Source: Megalobrama amblycephala (taxonomy: Eukaryota; Chordata; Actinopteri; Cypriniformes; Xenocyprididae). Taken from it: DNA of 64,000 nucleotides. Within the stretch, counting starts at the first letter, position 1; each line of letters opens with the position of its first letter. Where the stretch lies: the NCBI RefSeq assembly GCF_018812025.1, contig NC_063063.1, positions 2,038,001 to 2,102,000 of the forward strand, written 5' to 3'. This document shows, piece after piece, positions 24,887 to 36,140 of the stretch. A program made the position numbers and the translations under genes. Below the pieces are notes generated by a model that worked only from the letters and a program-made list of their open reading frames with translations, was not told where the DNA came from and did no database searches.

Positions 24887-25203
24887 GCCATCCAGCCTCA
24901 CCAACCCGTTTCTTCTAACAGGCTATAATAATCCCCCTGGTTCAGATAATGAAATGGTCCTCCTGGGTTATTGTAATGAGCTTCACTCCCAAAGGAAAAC
25001 ATGCAGATCGGTGCTGTGAAAATAAATAGTGTGAATGTGAGATCACTAGACTGAAATCATGTTCTGCTCCGCATGTGTCTGCTGAAACAGAACCCATGCG
25101 CTCCTGCTTTTTCCCAAAATCCCAGAAACTCCTGAAAGCTGACTTTACTTTTCACTAAATACACACCAGTTCTTTCAAACAAGATTTAAATACATAGTTA
25201 TGC

Positions 25204-25418
25204 AATGTTGGGGAGTAATTATCTAAAGGTAGTGACACTACTAACTTTATTGTTTTTTTAGTATAATGATGGTTGAGGCATTAATCAAAGCTGTCCACTA
25301 AAATGTCTTGTAACATTGGAAATCATGTGGACAGTTAATGTAGAAAGAGTTCAGTCTACTAATACTCTAATGACTGCTGGCTGACAAGTTACTCATAGTT
25401 AGTAGAATGTCTAAAGTG
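25204..25418. repeat. Mosaic of repeat fragments left of the minisatellite
   Basis: TGTTGGGGAGTAA at 25,206 resembles the hAT end CAGTGTTGGGGA. GTGACACTACTAA near 25,234 has an inverted partner near 26,071. The last part, to TAGAATGTCTAAAGTG, continues after the insertion as GGACCATTGAAATAAAG, a repeat type also seen at 45,662-45,730 in the opposite sense (AAAGTCCACTTTAGAGATTCTACTAAC). Confidence 0.45.
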
Positions 25419-25999
25419 ATACAATAGTTGGGTTAAATAAAACTGCTCAGCATGGACAAACCCAGCGGTTGGGTAAAAACAACCCAATCGCTGGGCTAAA
25501 ACAACCCATTAGCTGGGTTAAAACAACCCAATCGCTGGGTTAAACACAACCCAATCGCTGGGTTAAAACAACCCATTCGCTGGGTTAAAACACAACCCAA
25601 TCGCTGGGTTAAAACAACCCATTTGCTGGGTTAAAACAACCCAATCGCTGGGTTAAAACAACCCATTCGCTGGGTTAAAACACAACCCAATCGCTGGGTT
25701 AAAACAACCCATTTGCTGGGTTAAAACAACCCAATCAATGGGTTAAAACAGCCCAATCGCTGGGTTAAAACAACCCAATCGCTGGGTTAAACACAACCCA
25801 ATCGCTGGGTCAAACACAACCCAATCGCTGGGTTAAAACAACCCAATCGCTGGGTTAAAAACAACCCAATCGATGGGTTAAAACAACCCAATCACTGGGT
25901 TAAAAACAACCCAAGCGATGGGTTAAAACAACCCATTCACTGTGTTTGTCCGTTTTCAACCCAACTTGGGTTATTTTTAACCCAGCGTGTTTTAGAGTG
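25419..25999. mobile_element. Left-truncated CACTCTAAAA-type MITE containing a minisatellite
   Basis: The right end (…CCCAGCGTGTTTTAGAGTG, followed by TA) and the stretch AGTTGGGTTAAATAAAACTGC at the left match the inner and right part of the 35,469-35,926 copy. The left half is missing. A 16-bp sequence, TAGAATGTCTAAAGTG, stands on both sides (25,403-25,418 and 26,000-26,015). Confidence 0.6.
25462..25950. repeat. Self-complementary minisatellite, about 22 units
   Basis: Units of 21-23 bp with consensus AACCCAATCGCTGGGTTAAA. In each unit AACCCA pairs with TGGGTT, so each can form its own small hairpin. Units differ at the centre (ATCGC, TTCGC, TTTGC, ATCGA) and in the linker (AAAAC, AAACAC). 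The linker and centre variants recur in blocks, which suggests block duplication. The seed is visible in the 35,469 copy. Confidence 0.95.
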
Positions 26000-26099
26000 T
26001 AGAATGTCTAAAGTGGACCATTGAAATAAAGTATAACCAAATTATTTTCTTGTTCTAATTAGTTGTATTAGTAGTGTCACCCATTGAGATTGATTCATG

Positions 26100-26700
26100 A
26101 ATTGATTCAAAAACACTAGTGTGTGAGCGAGATAAATTCTGCACTGAATAAATGACATAATCTGATGAGTTTAGTTACCTATAATATATACTTAGTTCTA
26201 AATTTTCAAAGATTGCACTCCTTTATAGCTTTTCAAACTTGACTGTAGTTGAAATCATGTGAATCTTGTAGTTTGGCAGGCTGTTTCCCCAGCAGAGCAT
26301 ATGCTGCACATCTGCCCTGAACTGACCAATAGGAAACATGTTTGAGGTATTTATGGTGCAGGAACGTGTCCCGTGCTGCTGATTCACCCTAACTCATCCC
26401 ACAACCTTTATATTCGTCCGTTAACCACTGAAAGTTTCCACTTAATATAGTCTGACTGCTTCTGCCCGCTAACTATTTAGAAAGATCTAAAGAAAACGTT
26501 TATTTGTGGTAATATGTGGCATATTCAAATGTGTGTGTATGATTTATACCAATAATAGATGAAGTCAGTGCTTAGCAACGCCCTACCAAGTTCCATAATG
26601 CTCTGACACTGACGACATTGAGTGTTTCCTCTAATTCCAGGGGGAAATGGAATAAATGAAATATCATATTAGTTCAACTAAATATGTATTTACTAAGCCC
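26100..26700. other. Non-genic stretch
   Basis: No gene or confident repeat recognised. Confidence 0.4.
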
Positions 26701-26965
26701 TTTCCCTTTAAATCTTTCTGTGAATCACTTTATTCTGGTTAAATGGGCAAGAATGGGTTACTTTCTCTCTCTCTCTCTCTCTCCGTCCCACTTTTGCAAC
26801 TCTTTTCCGGCTTGCCAATAAGATATGATGGAGTTGGGCAGAGTGGCATGGGAATGGCACTATGGCGGTTAGAGGCCGTATTTTGATTGGCGCCTCGTTC
26901 CAAGTCCAGTCTCCACACGCGTCTGCCAAACTGTACACATTCAATCAAACAACACCGTTTCCATG
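26700..26965. promoter_or_regulatory. Candidate non-coding conserved block with (CT)n
   Basis: Higher-complexity text around a CT run (26,764-26,783), with a GGCAAGAATGGG phrase, a TTTTGATTGGCGCC site and a CCATGG site. The overlapping minus-strand frames (161 and 78 codons) depend on the CT repeat and resemble no protein. Regulatory role is inference only. Confidence 0.2.
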
Positions 26966-27315
26966 GATACTGTAATAAATTAGAAGTGAACACTATGATT
27001 GTCTGAAGCATTTTCCAATTTCCTTGGAATGAAAAGAGTAAATTTAAAATTAACTTATGTACATAATGGGAGTGGAAAGGGCAGGCAATATTCTCAAATA
27101 ATGTTAAATTGTTATTTGTATATTTAAAAAAAAACAAAAAAAAACAAAACATGAATAGGGCTTTATCATAGAGCTTTTCTATTGTGTATGTGTGTCTTGC
27201 AAATAAAATTGTATAAAAATACAAATTTAATACATTAGTAATAATTTAGTATATGAATTATACAGTAATAATGTTTATAAAAATAAATATAATAAAATTA
27301 TTAAATATTTAAATG

Positions 27316-27402
27316 TTCTTTTCTTTTCTTTTCTTTTCTTTTCTTTTCTTTTCTTTTCTTTTCTTTTCTTTTCTTTTCTTCTCTTTTCTTTTCTTTTCTT
27401 TT
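27316..27402. repeat. (TTTTC)n pentanucleotide microsatellite
   Basis: About 17 units, all pyrimidine on this strand. One unit has an internal T-to-C change. Confidence 0.95.
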
Positions 27403-27423
27403 TATGGTCCATTTAGGTTTCAG

Positions 27424-27995
27424 TAACACTTTACAATAAAGTCCCATTATTAGTTACTGTAATGAATGAACTAACAATGAGCAATAAATATGTAAATATT
27501 TGTTAACATTAATTAATACAAATACATGTTCATTGTTAGTTTATGACCATTATATTAACAGATACAACTTTTGATTTGTTCATTGTTAGTTCATGTTAGC
27601 TAATGCACTTAAAAAATTATGAGGTCCCACTTTATATTAAGTGGCCTTAACTACTATGTACTTACATTTAAATGAATCATTTGATACAATGCACTTATTG
27701 TGTACATACATGTTTTTGCATTGTACTTATATTTTAAAAACACCTGCATGTAATTACATCTGTAATTAATTTCTGTATTGCATTTATAATTACCCATCCC
27801 TTACACCTTAACCCACCCTTAAACCTACCCATACCACCAAACCTTACCCGTATCCACCTCAATAGCAGCAAAAGTGTTTTTCAATTCAATATGAACCCAA
27901 TAAGTACATTGTACTTATTTTTTGGTGTAAATAAATAGTAGTTAAGGCCACTTAATATAAAGTGGAACCAATGAAACCGTATTGTAAAGTGTTAC
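27424..27995. mobile_element. TAACACTTTACAATA-type MITE with nested element
   Basis: Left end TAACACTTTACAATA and right end TATTGTAAAGTGTTAC are inverted repeats. Interior phrases include TGAACTAACAATGAG and GTTCATTGTTAGTTCATG. A second element occupies 27,623-27,969. No coding capacity. Confidence 0.7.
27623..27969. mobile_element. MITE with long inverted repeats (347 bp)
   Basis: The left end from GGTCCCACTTTATATTAAG through CTACTA is repeated inverted at the right with one difference over about 36 bp. It lies within the right part of the TAACACTTTACAATA element, so it is the younger insertion. Confidence 0.7.
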
Positions 27996-28670
27996 CGTAA
28001 ATCCTTATTTGCCCTGATCAACACTAATTGTACCGCCATGACAGGTAGTTATGTCATGTTTGGTAATTCTCATAAAGTAGTTTTCCCATATAAAAATGAA
28101 AGCAAAGAAAACAAACACTTAACTGTAAAGCATAACGCAAGCTTTTCCTGTGCGTCACACGCAGGATCTCTGAGCAGATATTACCTCTGTGCACAGATCT
28201 TGGACCTGCGGTCTCACTCAAATCCTGACTTTAAACTAAACACTGAGCGAGAAACCTCAGAGCTGGATTCAGATCAGTGTTAATAGCTAGCTTCTTCCAT
28301 CTCCCACACAAACAACGATGAGCAAATGCCTGTTGCATAAATGGCAGTATGGCTCGGCTCCTGACACGCACTATGAGGGGCGAGGAATTTAAACATCCAA
28401 ACAGGAGATTTGAGCGTAATGAGTCTGAATCAGCCAAAACCCGCAAAAACAAACAAACCTGCATAAACACAAATAAACTCAGGCTGAATTATGTCATGCA
28501 TAATGGAGCACCCTTATATTTTGGCAGTTGTAGAATATGGCAAAGCTTCTGCATTATGCAAAACATGCTGTTGTGAGGCGGCTGAGAGACAATTCTGCTG
28601 TCTTGCACGCATGATTCGTACTCTGTCAGCATTTCCTGCATATTGTTTGTCAGTATACAAAAACAAACAA
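27996..28670. other. Non-genic stretch
   Basis: Moderate complexity with overlapping open frames on both strands (up to 81 codons). None has a recognisable motif. No repeat family identified. Confidence 0.35.
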
Positions 28671-28674
28671 ATAA

Positions 28675-28905
28675 TAAAGTGTTTAGCACTACAAATTAGA
28701 GTATTAATTTAGTACAATTAATTATTAAAAGTAATGATTTAAAATCAAGAATAAACAAACAAATAAACAAATAAATATCAGTTCTAACAACATGATCTCT
28801 AAAGTGCTACAGATTAGAGTATGAATTATATGCAACTAACTAATTAATTAAAGTAATGATTTAAAAAGTAATCAAACCTCCTGAAACATAATTGTGTAAA
28901 AATAA
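28675..28905. repeat. Degenerate tandem duplication of about 120 bp
   Basis: Text from AAGTGTTTAGCACTACAAATT to GTAATGATTTAAAA (28,678-28,745) recurs as AAAGTGCTACAGATT to GTAATGATTTAAAA (28,800-28,867). Both halves are followed by AAACAAACAAA-type runs. Divergence shows the duplication is old. Confidence 0.7.
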
Positions 28906-29145
28906 TGAAAACAAACAAACAAAGTAACTAAGTAACTAACCTAGATAGCTAGCTAACCATCGAACAAACTAACTGGCTAGCTAACTAAGTAACCTAGATA
29001 GCTAGCTAACTAACCATCGAACAAACTAACTGGCTAGCTAACTAAGTAACTAACTAACTAAGTAACCTAGATAGCTAGCTAACTAACTAACTTAGATAGC
29101 TAGCTAAATAAGTAACCTGCTAACAAACCAACTAACTAACTATCT

Positions 29146-29235
29146 GGGGTGTGTTTCCCGAAAGCATCGTTGGTTAACCATGGTCGTAAGTCCCATTGAA
29201 CTTGCAACCATAGTTCTCTTTGGGAAACGAACCCC
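29146..29235. mobile_element. Palindromic element in CTAA array, copy 1
   Basis: Begins GGGGTGTGTTTCCCGAAAGC and ends GGGAAACGAACCCC. It lacks part of the centre found in copies 3 and 4. Each end is the inverted form of the other. Confidence 0.75.
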
Positions 29236-29395
29236 TGACTAGCTAGCTAACTAACTAACTAATTAACTAACCAACTAACCTAGCAAGCTAACTAACTAAC
29301 CAACCAAGATAGATAGCTAGGTAGCCATCTAGCTAACTAACTAACTAACTAACTAACTAACAAGGAACGAACGGACAAAGAAACTATTTAACTTG

Positions 29396-29504
29396 GTTGC
29401 GTTTCCCAAAGTGAACTATGGTCGTAAGTTCCATCGTTACCAATAGAGTTCGATGGGACTTACAACCATAGTTGACTAATGATGTTTTTGGAAAGCGCAA
29501 CCCT
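29396..29504. mobile_element. Palindromic element in CTAA array, copy 2
   Basis: GGTTGCGTTTCCCAAAGTG to GAAAGCGCAACC. The centre has GTTCCATCGTTACCAATAGAG. Paired with copy 6 through the large duplication. Confidence 0.75.
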
Positions 29505-29908
29505 GGCTAGCTAACTAACTAACCAACTATCTAACTAACCTAAATAGCTTGTTATCTACCTAACTAACTAAACAGCAAAATAAGTAACTAACCAACAAAC
29601 AGACAAACAAACTAACTATCTAGCTAACTAACTAATTAATCTAGATAGATAGCTAACAAACTAACTGACTAACCAACATAGATAGCTAGCTAACTAACCA
29701 ACGAACTAACTGGCCATCTAGCTAAATAACTAACTAACCTAGATAGCTAGCTACCTAACTAACTAATTAACTAACTAACCTAGATATCTAGCTATCTAAC
29801 CAATGGGCTAACTAACCAACTAACTAACTAACTAACTGTTTAACTAACTAACCTATATAGCTAACTAACTAACTAGCGAATTGGCTAACTAACTAACTAA
29901 CTAACCTA

Positions 29909-30017
29909 GGGCGTGTTTCCCGAAGCGAACTATGGTTGTAAGTTCAGTCATTACCAATAGAGTTCAATGGGACTTACGACCATGGTTCACCAATGATGCT
30001 TTCGGGAAACGCACCCC
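29909..30017. mobile_element. Palindromic element in CTAA array, copy 3
   Basis: GGGCGTGTTTCCCG at the left and CGGGAAACGCACCCC at the right. The centre reads GTCATTACCAATAGAGTTC, followed by a GACTTACGACCATGG phrase that is partly complementary to the left half. Confidence 0.75.
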
Positions 30018-30054
30018 TAGATAGCTATCTAGCTAACTAACTAACTTGCTAACT

Positions 30055-30164
30055 GGAGTGCGTTTCCTAAAACTAACTATGGTCACAAGTTCCGTCGTTA
30101 CCAACAGAGTTCAATGGGACTTACGACCATGGTTCACCAACGATGCTTTCGGAAAACTCACCCC
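30055..30164. mobile_element. Palindromic element in CTAA array, copy 4
   Basis: GGAGTGCGTTTCC at the left, CACCCC at the right, with the same centre as copy 3. It follows copy 3 after only about 37 bp of array. Confidence 0.75.
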
Positions 30165-30186
30165 TGGCTAGCTAACTAACTAACCT

Positions 30187-30857
30187 GGGGTGCATTTCCC
30201 AAAAGCATCGTTAACCAACTAACATCGCAAGTTCCGTCGTTACTTACATAGTTCAACGATTTGGTGTTTCCCGAAACCATAGTTCAAACGAACATTTGCA
30301 AACTGCATTGCATACTTGTGTGGTTAGAACGACAGCTTTCGAGCTGTGGTTAGAAGCATAGTTTCCTGTTTTTATGACATGTGAACTTGATAAATCGTTA
30401 TCTTGAGCAAAATAAGCAAGCTGACACCAAGTACAATGTATATCTTTTATTTCGAATATATACAAGTGTCATTTATATATTTTAGTTTGTCAAGAGATTT
30501 AAAGGACCGTTTTTGAAGAGTGCGCATGTGCGTACATGCTCTAGTACTTCAGAACAAGCATTTGATTTAATATGGAAATAAAGCAAAATAACTGAGGAAA
30601 ATGAGAATTAGTCCTCTAATGCCATGTCTGTAATTTATAGCAAAAATTCTAGCATTAATTCAATCTCAAACAGATTAATTTAAAGAAGTTATTACTCCAC
30701 CATCTGCGTGACGTCATTCACCAACGTGGTTGAACGACAGGTTTGCGACAATATGGTTTCGGGAAACAGTCATGACTAGCTAGTTGATTTGTTCAATGAT
30801 GCATTGTACTATGGTAGTTCAGTAGTGAGTTACATCGTTGTTCGGGAAACGCACCCC
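30187..30857. mobile_element. Palindromic element in CTAA array, long copy 5 (671 bp)
   Basis: Left end GGGGTGCATTTCCCAAAAGC and right end CGGGAAACGCACCCC enclose about 600 bp of non-repetitive sequence absent from the other five copies. This may be a longer ancestor of the short forms, or a short copy with an insertion. The interior holds GTGTTTCCCGAAACCATAG and GGTTTCGGGAAACAG, an inner inverted pair. The largest open frame (70 codons, minus strand) shows no transposase motif. Confidence 0.65.
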
Positions 30858-31183
30858 TGGCTAGCTAACTAAGTAACTAACTAAGTAACTAACTAGGTAA
30901 CTAACTAAGTAACTAAGTAACTAAGTAACTAAGTAACTAACTAACTAACCTAGCTAGCTAACTAACTAACTAACTAACTAACTAAGATAGTTAACTAAAT
31001 AAGTAACCTAGCTAACAAACCAACTAACTGACTAGCTAGCTAGCTAACTAACTAACTAATTAACTGACCAACTAACCTAGCAAGTTAACTAACTAACCAA
31101 CCAAGATAGATAGCTAGGTAGCCATCTAGCTAACTAATTAACTAACTAACCAACAAACGAACGGACAAAGAAACTATCTAACT

Positions 31184-31289
31184 TGGTTGCGTTTCCCAAA
31201 GTGAACTATGGTCGCAAGTTCCATCGTTACCAATAGAGTTCGACTTACAACCATAGTTGGCTAATGATGCTTTCGGAAAATGCACCCCT
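31184..31289. mobile_element. Palindromic element in CTAA array, copy 6
   Basis: Begins GGTTGCGTTTCCCAAAGTG as in copy 2 and is preceded by the same AACGGACAAAGAAACTAT text, so it derives from copy 2 (or the reverse) by segment duplication rather than separate insertion. Confidence 0.75.
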
Positions 31290-31633
31290 GGCTAGCTAAC
31301 TAACTAACTAACTAACTAACTGACCTAAATAGCTTGTTTTCTATCTAACTAACTAAACAGCAAACTAAGTAACTAAGTAACTAACCAACAAACAGACAAA
31401 CAAACTAACTATCTAGCTAACTAACTAATTAATCTAGATATATAGCTAACAAACTAACTGACTAACCAACCTAGATAGCTAGCTAACTAACCAACAAACT
31501 AACTGGCCATCTAGCTAAATAACTAACTAACCCAGATAGCTAGCTACCTTCCTAACTAACTAACTAACTAACTAGCTAGCTAATTAACTAACCTAGATAT
31601 CTAGCTATCTAGCCAATGGACTAACTAACCAAT

Positions 31634-31674
<41 letters not shown>

Positions 31675-31799
31675 GTTTAACTAACTAACCTATATAGCTA
31701 ACTAACTAACTTGCTAACTGGCTAGCTAACTAACTAACGTAGATAGCTAGCTAGCTAACTAACTAATCTACCTAGCTAGCTAACTAACTATATGAACTA

Positions 31800-33360
31800 A
31801 TACAAATACCACAAATGGGATATTTGATCTGTGTGAACGGGACTAAATCCACTTCAGAAGAGTTTTGAAGTCTTAACTGCATAAAACACATTGCTGTGAA
31901 CTTTAGGGCAGTGATATGATGATATGAAATAACTTAAACAGTGTGCTATGCAAAATATTAAATAATTTACTTGTCTGCCTCAATAATGGAAAGTCTTTTT
32001 TTTCTTTTTTTGAGAACTTTACTGAGTTAAGTTAGCATTCAATTTGTATTCACTGCTTGTTTTGATCATTTCTATGTGAACTGTGAGTGTAAGCATCTTG
32101 TATAGAACATAATGTTTTCAGAAGCAGGAACATGATCATTACAGCACTCTTCATTTCACTAGTTTTTATAGTATGAAACTTTACGTGTGTAGGTGGGTGT
32201 TTGGCATGTGTGTATCCACACCTATATCTGCACACATAATCCTGGCCGCACGTCCTTCTCTGATGTCCAAATGGAAGCATTTACATTTTATTGCTGGCCT
32301 CTCTTTCACGGACCAGCAATTTCACTCCCTGAGAAAACAACTCGTACCAATTGCTTATAATTGGTAGAGATGCCGGCCTTATGGCAGAGGGAGTGAAAGG
32401 TTAGCGACTGTGGGCCGCTAGCCAGCTGTGCTCGAGTCTGTGTTCATTAATAACCCGATCGCAGCCAGAGCCAGAGCTGTCACCAACATTCAAATATCCA
32501 ACGCTGCTATATAACATGTTTATCAGTTAAACGTGTATGTTTCTCACCAGATAAGGTAATGGTGAATAATGCTGGCATTGCATTAGTTGCTAGGTCATGG
32601 ATACAATTACATGCATGCTATGTTTTGAGGAGAGAAGAAAATACACAGCAAATATTATGTTAGAAAATGACTATGAAAAGTACTAATTTGAACAGTGATA
32701 TTATACATTTCTCTGGTGCCAAAATGCATTTTAGTAAGTTGTGATTGCCATAAGGATAGTGTACACATTCCCACAGCTAGATGAAGCTGATCAAAGCTTG
32801 GATTTTCCTGGAGATTTTAAATTACGGCCCTTCATAACTACACATTACTCAATTAGACTGTCTCCACTATGAGACGGAACCACAATCTTCAGGACAGGAA
32901 AAATGCACCACTAATTTGGCTGTGTTAGTGATTCTGATTGGGGCGTCAGTGAGTTAAGAGCTTAATTCTAGGCCTTGACTGAGAGCTTCGCCAATGTCGC
33001 CAACGAGTGTCATGTGGGGAAGTCAATACATTAGATACAGCAAACAAACACATATTCATTAATGTTTTACATGGCATATCATTGAGACCTCTCCGGCTGA
33101 CATAGTATGTGATGGTGGCATGCTTTCAGAAGCTGCAGAATATCCCAGTACTACTTGTTGACTAAACTCTGCAATCTGATGCAACTTTGTTTTAATTCAT
33201 TTATTGGATTGTAAGGATGGATCGTGGTGGAACAGCTGTTTTGGATGTTTGTTCCCATGCTAATTTTCTGTTGTTCAGATAACATTTCTTCTTGTTTTTC
33301 ATTGATTAATTGATGTGTAATTGATAGAAATTGTACATTTTAATTAGTATTATTATTTTT
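31800..33360. other. Non-genic stretch
   Basis: No gene recognised. The part at about 32,340-32,510 is GC-richer with GGCCTTATGGCAGAGG and CATTAATAACCCGATCG phrases and could be conserved non-coding DNA; the evidence is only compositional. Confidence 0.35.
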
Positions 33361-33363
33361 ATT

Positions 33364-33432
33364 TTGTGACTGAAGACTGGAATAATGATGCTGGAAATTC
33401 AGCTTTGTCAAAGGAATAAATTGCATTTGTAA
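33364..33432 (-). repeat. R1 fragment
   Basis: GTGACTGAAGACTGGAATAA and AAATTCAGCTTTGTCAAAGG match the middle of R1 in the 12,740-13,663 copy (near 13,480). Confidence 0.65.
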
Positions 33433-34990
33433 CATTCTGGGCAGGATGAGCAACAAGCACAAACTAGGAATTGTAATGATGAATACAGGAGTGACACAAC
33501 ACATTACATAAGGAAAAATAACAGAATGGGGACTATATACTGTATACAGGGGATAATAAAGATCTTAATAAGAAACAGCTGATGACAATTAACTATAGAA
33601 ACAAACAGGGATGCAATCAGAAACCAAGGAAACCAGAACCAAACATAGCAAAGAAACAGGAACTAAAGGAAACAGAACAAAATATCAAAATAGAAGTCCA
33701 TAATCATGACAGTATTATGAACAACAATGAACAATACTATATTTATAAATTAATATTGACTTATTTTAAATGTGCAAAAAATAAATAAATAAATAAACTG
33801 TTGCTCATAGTTAGTTCATAATACCTACTACCTATAAAACACCTAGTAATGTTAACATATTCAACTAATTGACTTAAGTTTTACCCTATATTCCTATTGG
33901 AATACAAAGGTTTGCACAAATATATAGATGCAGAGACATTGTATTATAGATAATGTAAAAAAAAAAAATTGGCAAATTCATAATAATAATATTTTTATGT
34001 CTCTTCCCATCACCCATCCAATACAACAACAACAATAACAATGATAATATATGAGATTGTTTATAGCAAGATATACAGTGTAGAAAAGCATAGCATACAC
34101 AGTTTGACCGAAACTTTTGATCCAGTTTTCAAGATTATATTCTCCTAGAAAGGAAAACTCGGCTGCATATACTGTAAAACACTTGTTACATTACTGAAGT
34201 AATTTCACTTTCACTGAAACCCTGAAGGCAGAACCAGTGTTATTGGGAAGAATGGGCTTCCCTGGCATGATTGGTCTTCCTGCTCTCACTCATTCTCTGG
34301 ACAAAGAGGGGAGACGTTTACTCCCGATCTATAGCGGAATGCCACCAAACGGGCAGACATCCATCGCATCTAACGCCACAGATGCAGCCGATAGTGGTCT
34401 GGCTGATTAGTCATTGACTGAGTCACTACAACAGAGCTGAAAGGAAAATCACCGGCCAGATGCCTGGGGTTGCCCGGCCAGCTTTGCACCGTGACTCCTA
34501 AAGGTTGAAAACTCATGCCTTCCAACGCAGAGATCCAGCATGCTAATGGCTTACTCATGCTACTGCACTCCCAGCTGTCAACTCTTGGTTTACCCTCGTT
34601 AATACGCCCTAACGCTCATTACCTGCCCATGATACAGATCTCAGATGACCCAGCCAACATCAGCATTCGACAGGTCAAAGTATCTCTCAGACTTTCCCCA
34701 GGCTAGATCAGTAATGTCAAATGATTTCAGTATGTGAGTGACTTGTTTTTTCTTTTGAGGTTTCCCCAGTTAACGTTTCTGTGTTTTGCAAGCTTGTTGT
34801 CATGTGTTGTTTGCATAAACGTTTGGAGAAAAGCGGCATGCCTAGAACATGTTGACTAAAAACTCAAAGAGCATGTGGAAGTTTGTGAAAGATTATCCGA
34901 GCTAAACTGGAATGTTAATGCATGGAAGACTCAGAGAAATGTCTATAGAAGAAACAGTGATAAAGTCGAATGTAATTTAAAAGTTAAGCA
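33433..34990. other. Non-genic stretch
   Basis: No gene recognised. A moderately complex segment lies at 34,240-34,720, with overlapping open frames on both strands that have no recognisable motif. Confidence 0.35.
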
Positions 34991-34998
34991 AACACATG

Positions 34999-35465
34999 CA
35001 CAGTAACTGATTATATGTCATCTAGATTATGTAATCAGATTCCAAAAATTAAATACTTGTAATTACTCAAAATCAGACTACAGTTTTATTGATTACATGA
35101 TTACCTAAAAATTGCAAAATGGCAGTAAATTATTAGTCAGGCAGCTAAAATTACATGGAAAATTGAGAGGAAATGAAATATACCATATTTTTTAGTAAGT
35201 GTAAGTGCAATGTTTAATTCAATTCATGTTGTGGATAACAAAACAATGAAATACATTTTATTTCTCTTTGTAAGTATAAATCAATATGGTACAAGATTAT
35301 CATATTTAAATCAATGTGATAAAGGAGTTACAGGTCAAAAGTAATCTAAAAGTAATCAAAAAGTAATCTGACTCTGTAACCTAAAATGTGTAATGTAATT
35401 ACATTACCATCTAAATTTTCATCATGTAATTTGTACTCAGTAATGGACTACAGTTTGTAAGTAAT
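34999..35465. repeat. Probable GTAATC-rich interspersed repeat
   Basis: The left part (TGATTATATGTCATCTAGAT, ATGTAATCAGATTCC) and the right part (AAAAGTAATCTGACTCTG, GTAATGTAATTACATTACC) are rich in the same GTAATC/GATTAC words in opposing orientation, as in an inverted-repeat element. A MITE is inserted at its right edge. No second copy is in the window. Confidence 0.45.
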
Positions 35466-35468
35466 CTA

Positions 35469-35926
35469 CACTCTAAAAAAGTTGGGTTAAAAATATACAA
35501 ACCCAGAGATTGGGTTGTTTTAACCCAGCGGTTGGGTTAAATGTTTGCCCAACTCAACTATTGTTCAAAAATGATTGTATTGCTTGCTAAAAATGAACCT
35601 AAATTTGGTTGGATATTAACATTTATTAATATGTTTAATAAATTAATGCATTTAATTAATTATAATTAAACAATTTAATTGCTTATTAATAAATGTTCAC
35701 CTTTTGATTATTATTGTTGCCTCTAGTAATTATGTGTCTGATTTTTAATTTCCAACCAATTTTTGATTAATTTTAAGCCAGACATATAGTCATTTTTAAA
35801 CATTAGTTGAGTTAAATAAAACTGCCCAGCACATTTAACCCAACTGCTGGGTTAAAACAACCTAATCGCTTGGTTTGTCCATTTCAACCCAACTTGGGTT
35901 GTTTTCAACCCAGCATTTTTAGAGTG
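35469..35926. mobile_element. CACTCTAAAAA-type MITE, complete copy (458 bp)
   Basis: Begins CACTCTAAAAAAGTTGGG and ends CCCAGCATTTTTAGAGTG, flanked by TA at 35,467-35,468 and 35,927-35,928. Both arms carry multiple AACCCA/TGGGTT words, the seed of the minisatellite at 25,462-25,950. The TA target and inverted ends fit Tc1/mariner-like mobilisation. No coding capacity. Confidence 0.7.
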
Positions 35927-36140
35927 TATACCAGCAGTTCACCCACTGTGCTTCTGACAGGAGTAGGATGGACAAACACATCACGGTAATCATGATTTAC
36001 CAACCATTTGAAGGCTTGCGGCACAGGAGGACAACCTCAAATATCTAATGATTTGGCACCAAGAACCTCCCAAAAATTGCTTTTGAGTCTTGCATAAATT
36101 CATGAGAGGAAGTGCAATGGAATAGTGAGGGTGAGGTGAG

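Larger units (their letters stand above)
28915..31790. repeat. CTAA-type tandem array of nearly 3 kb
   Basis: Long stretches of CTAA units mixed with AGCT, AGAT and AAGT variants (TAGCTAGCTAACTAACC and similar). The array is interrupted six times by copies of a palindromic element. Stretches around 29,300-29,900 and 31,100-31,730 share the same rare variants in the same order (GATAGCTAGGTAGCCATCTAG; AACGGACAAAGAAACTAT; CTGTTTAACTAACTAACCTA) with offsets near 1,790-1,840 bp, so a large internal duplication occurred. Confidence 0.9.

Noticed and set aside
25462..25950. CRISPR-like regular repeats
   Set aside because: Units are contiguous with no unique spacers, and the setting is a vertebrate genome. 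It is a minisatellite.
28915..31790. Interstitial telomeric repeat
   Set aside because: The unit is CTAA (TTAG), not the vertebrate telomere unit CCCTAA (TTAGGG).
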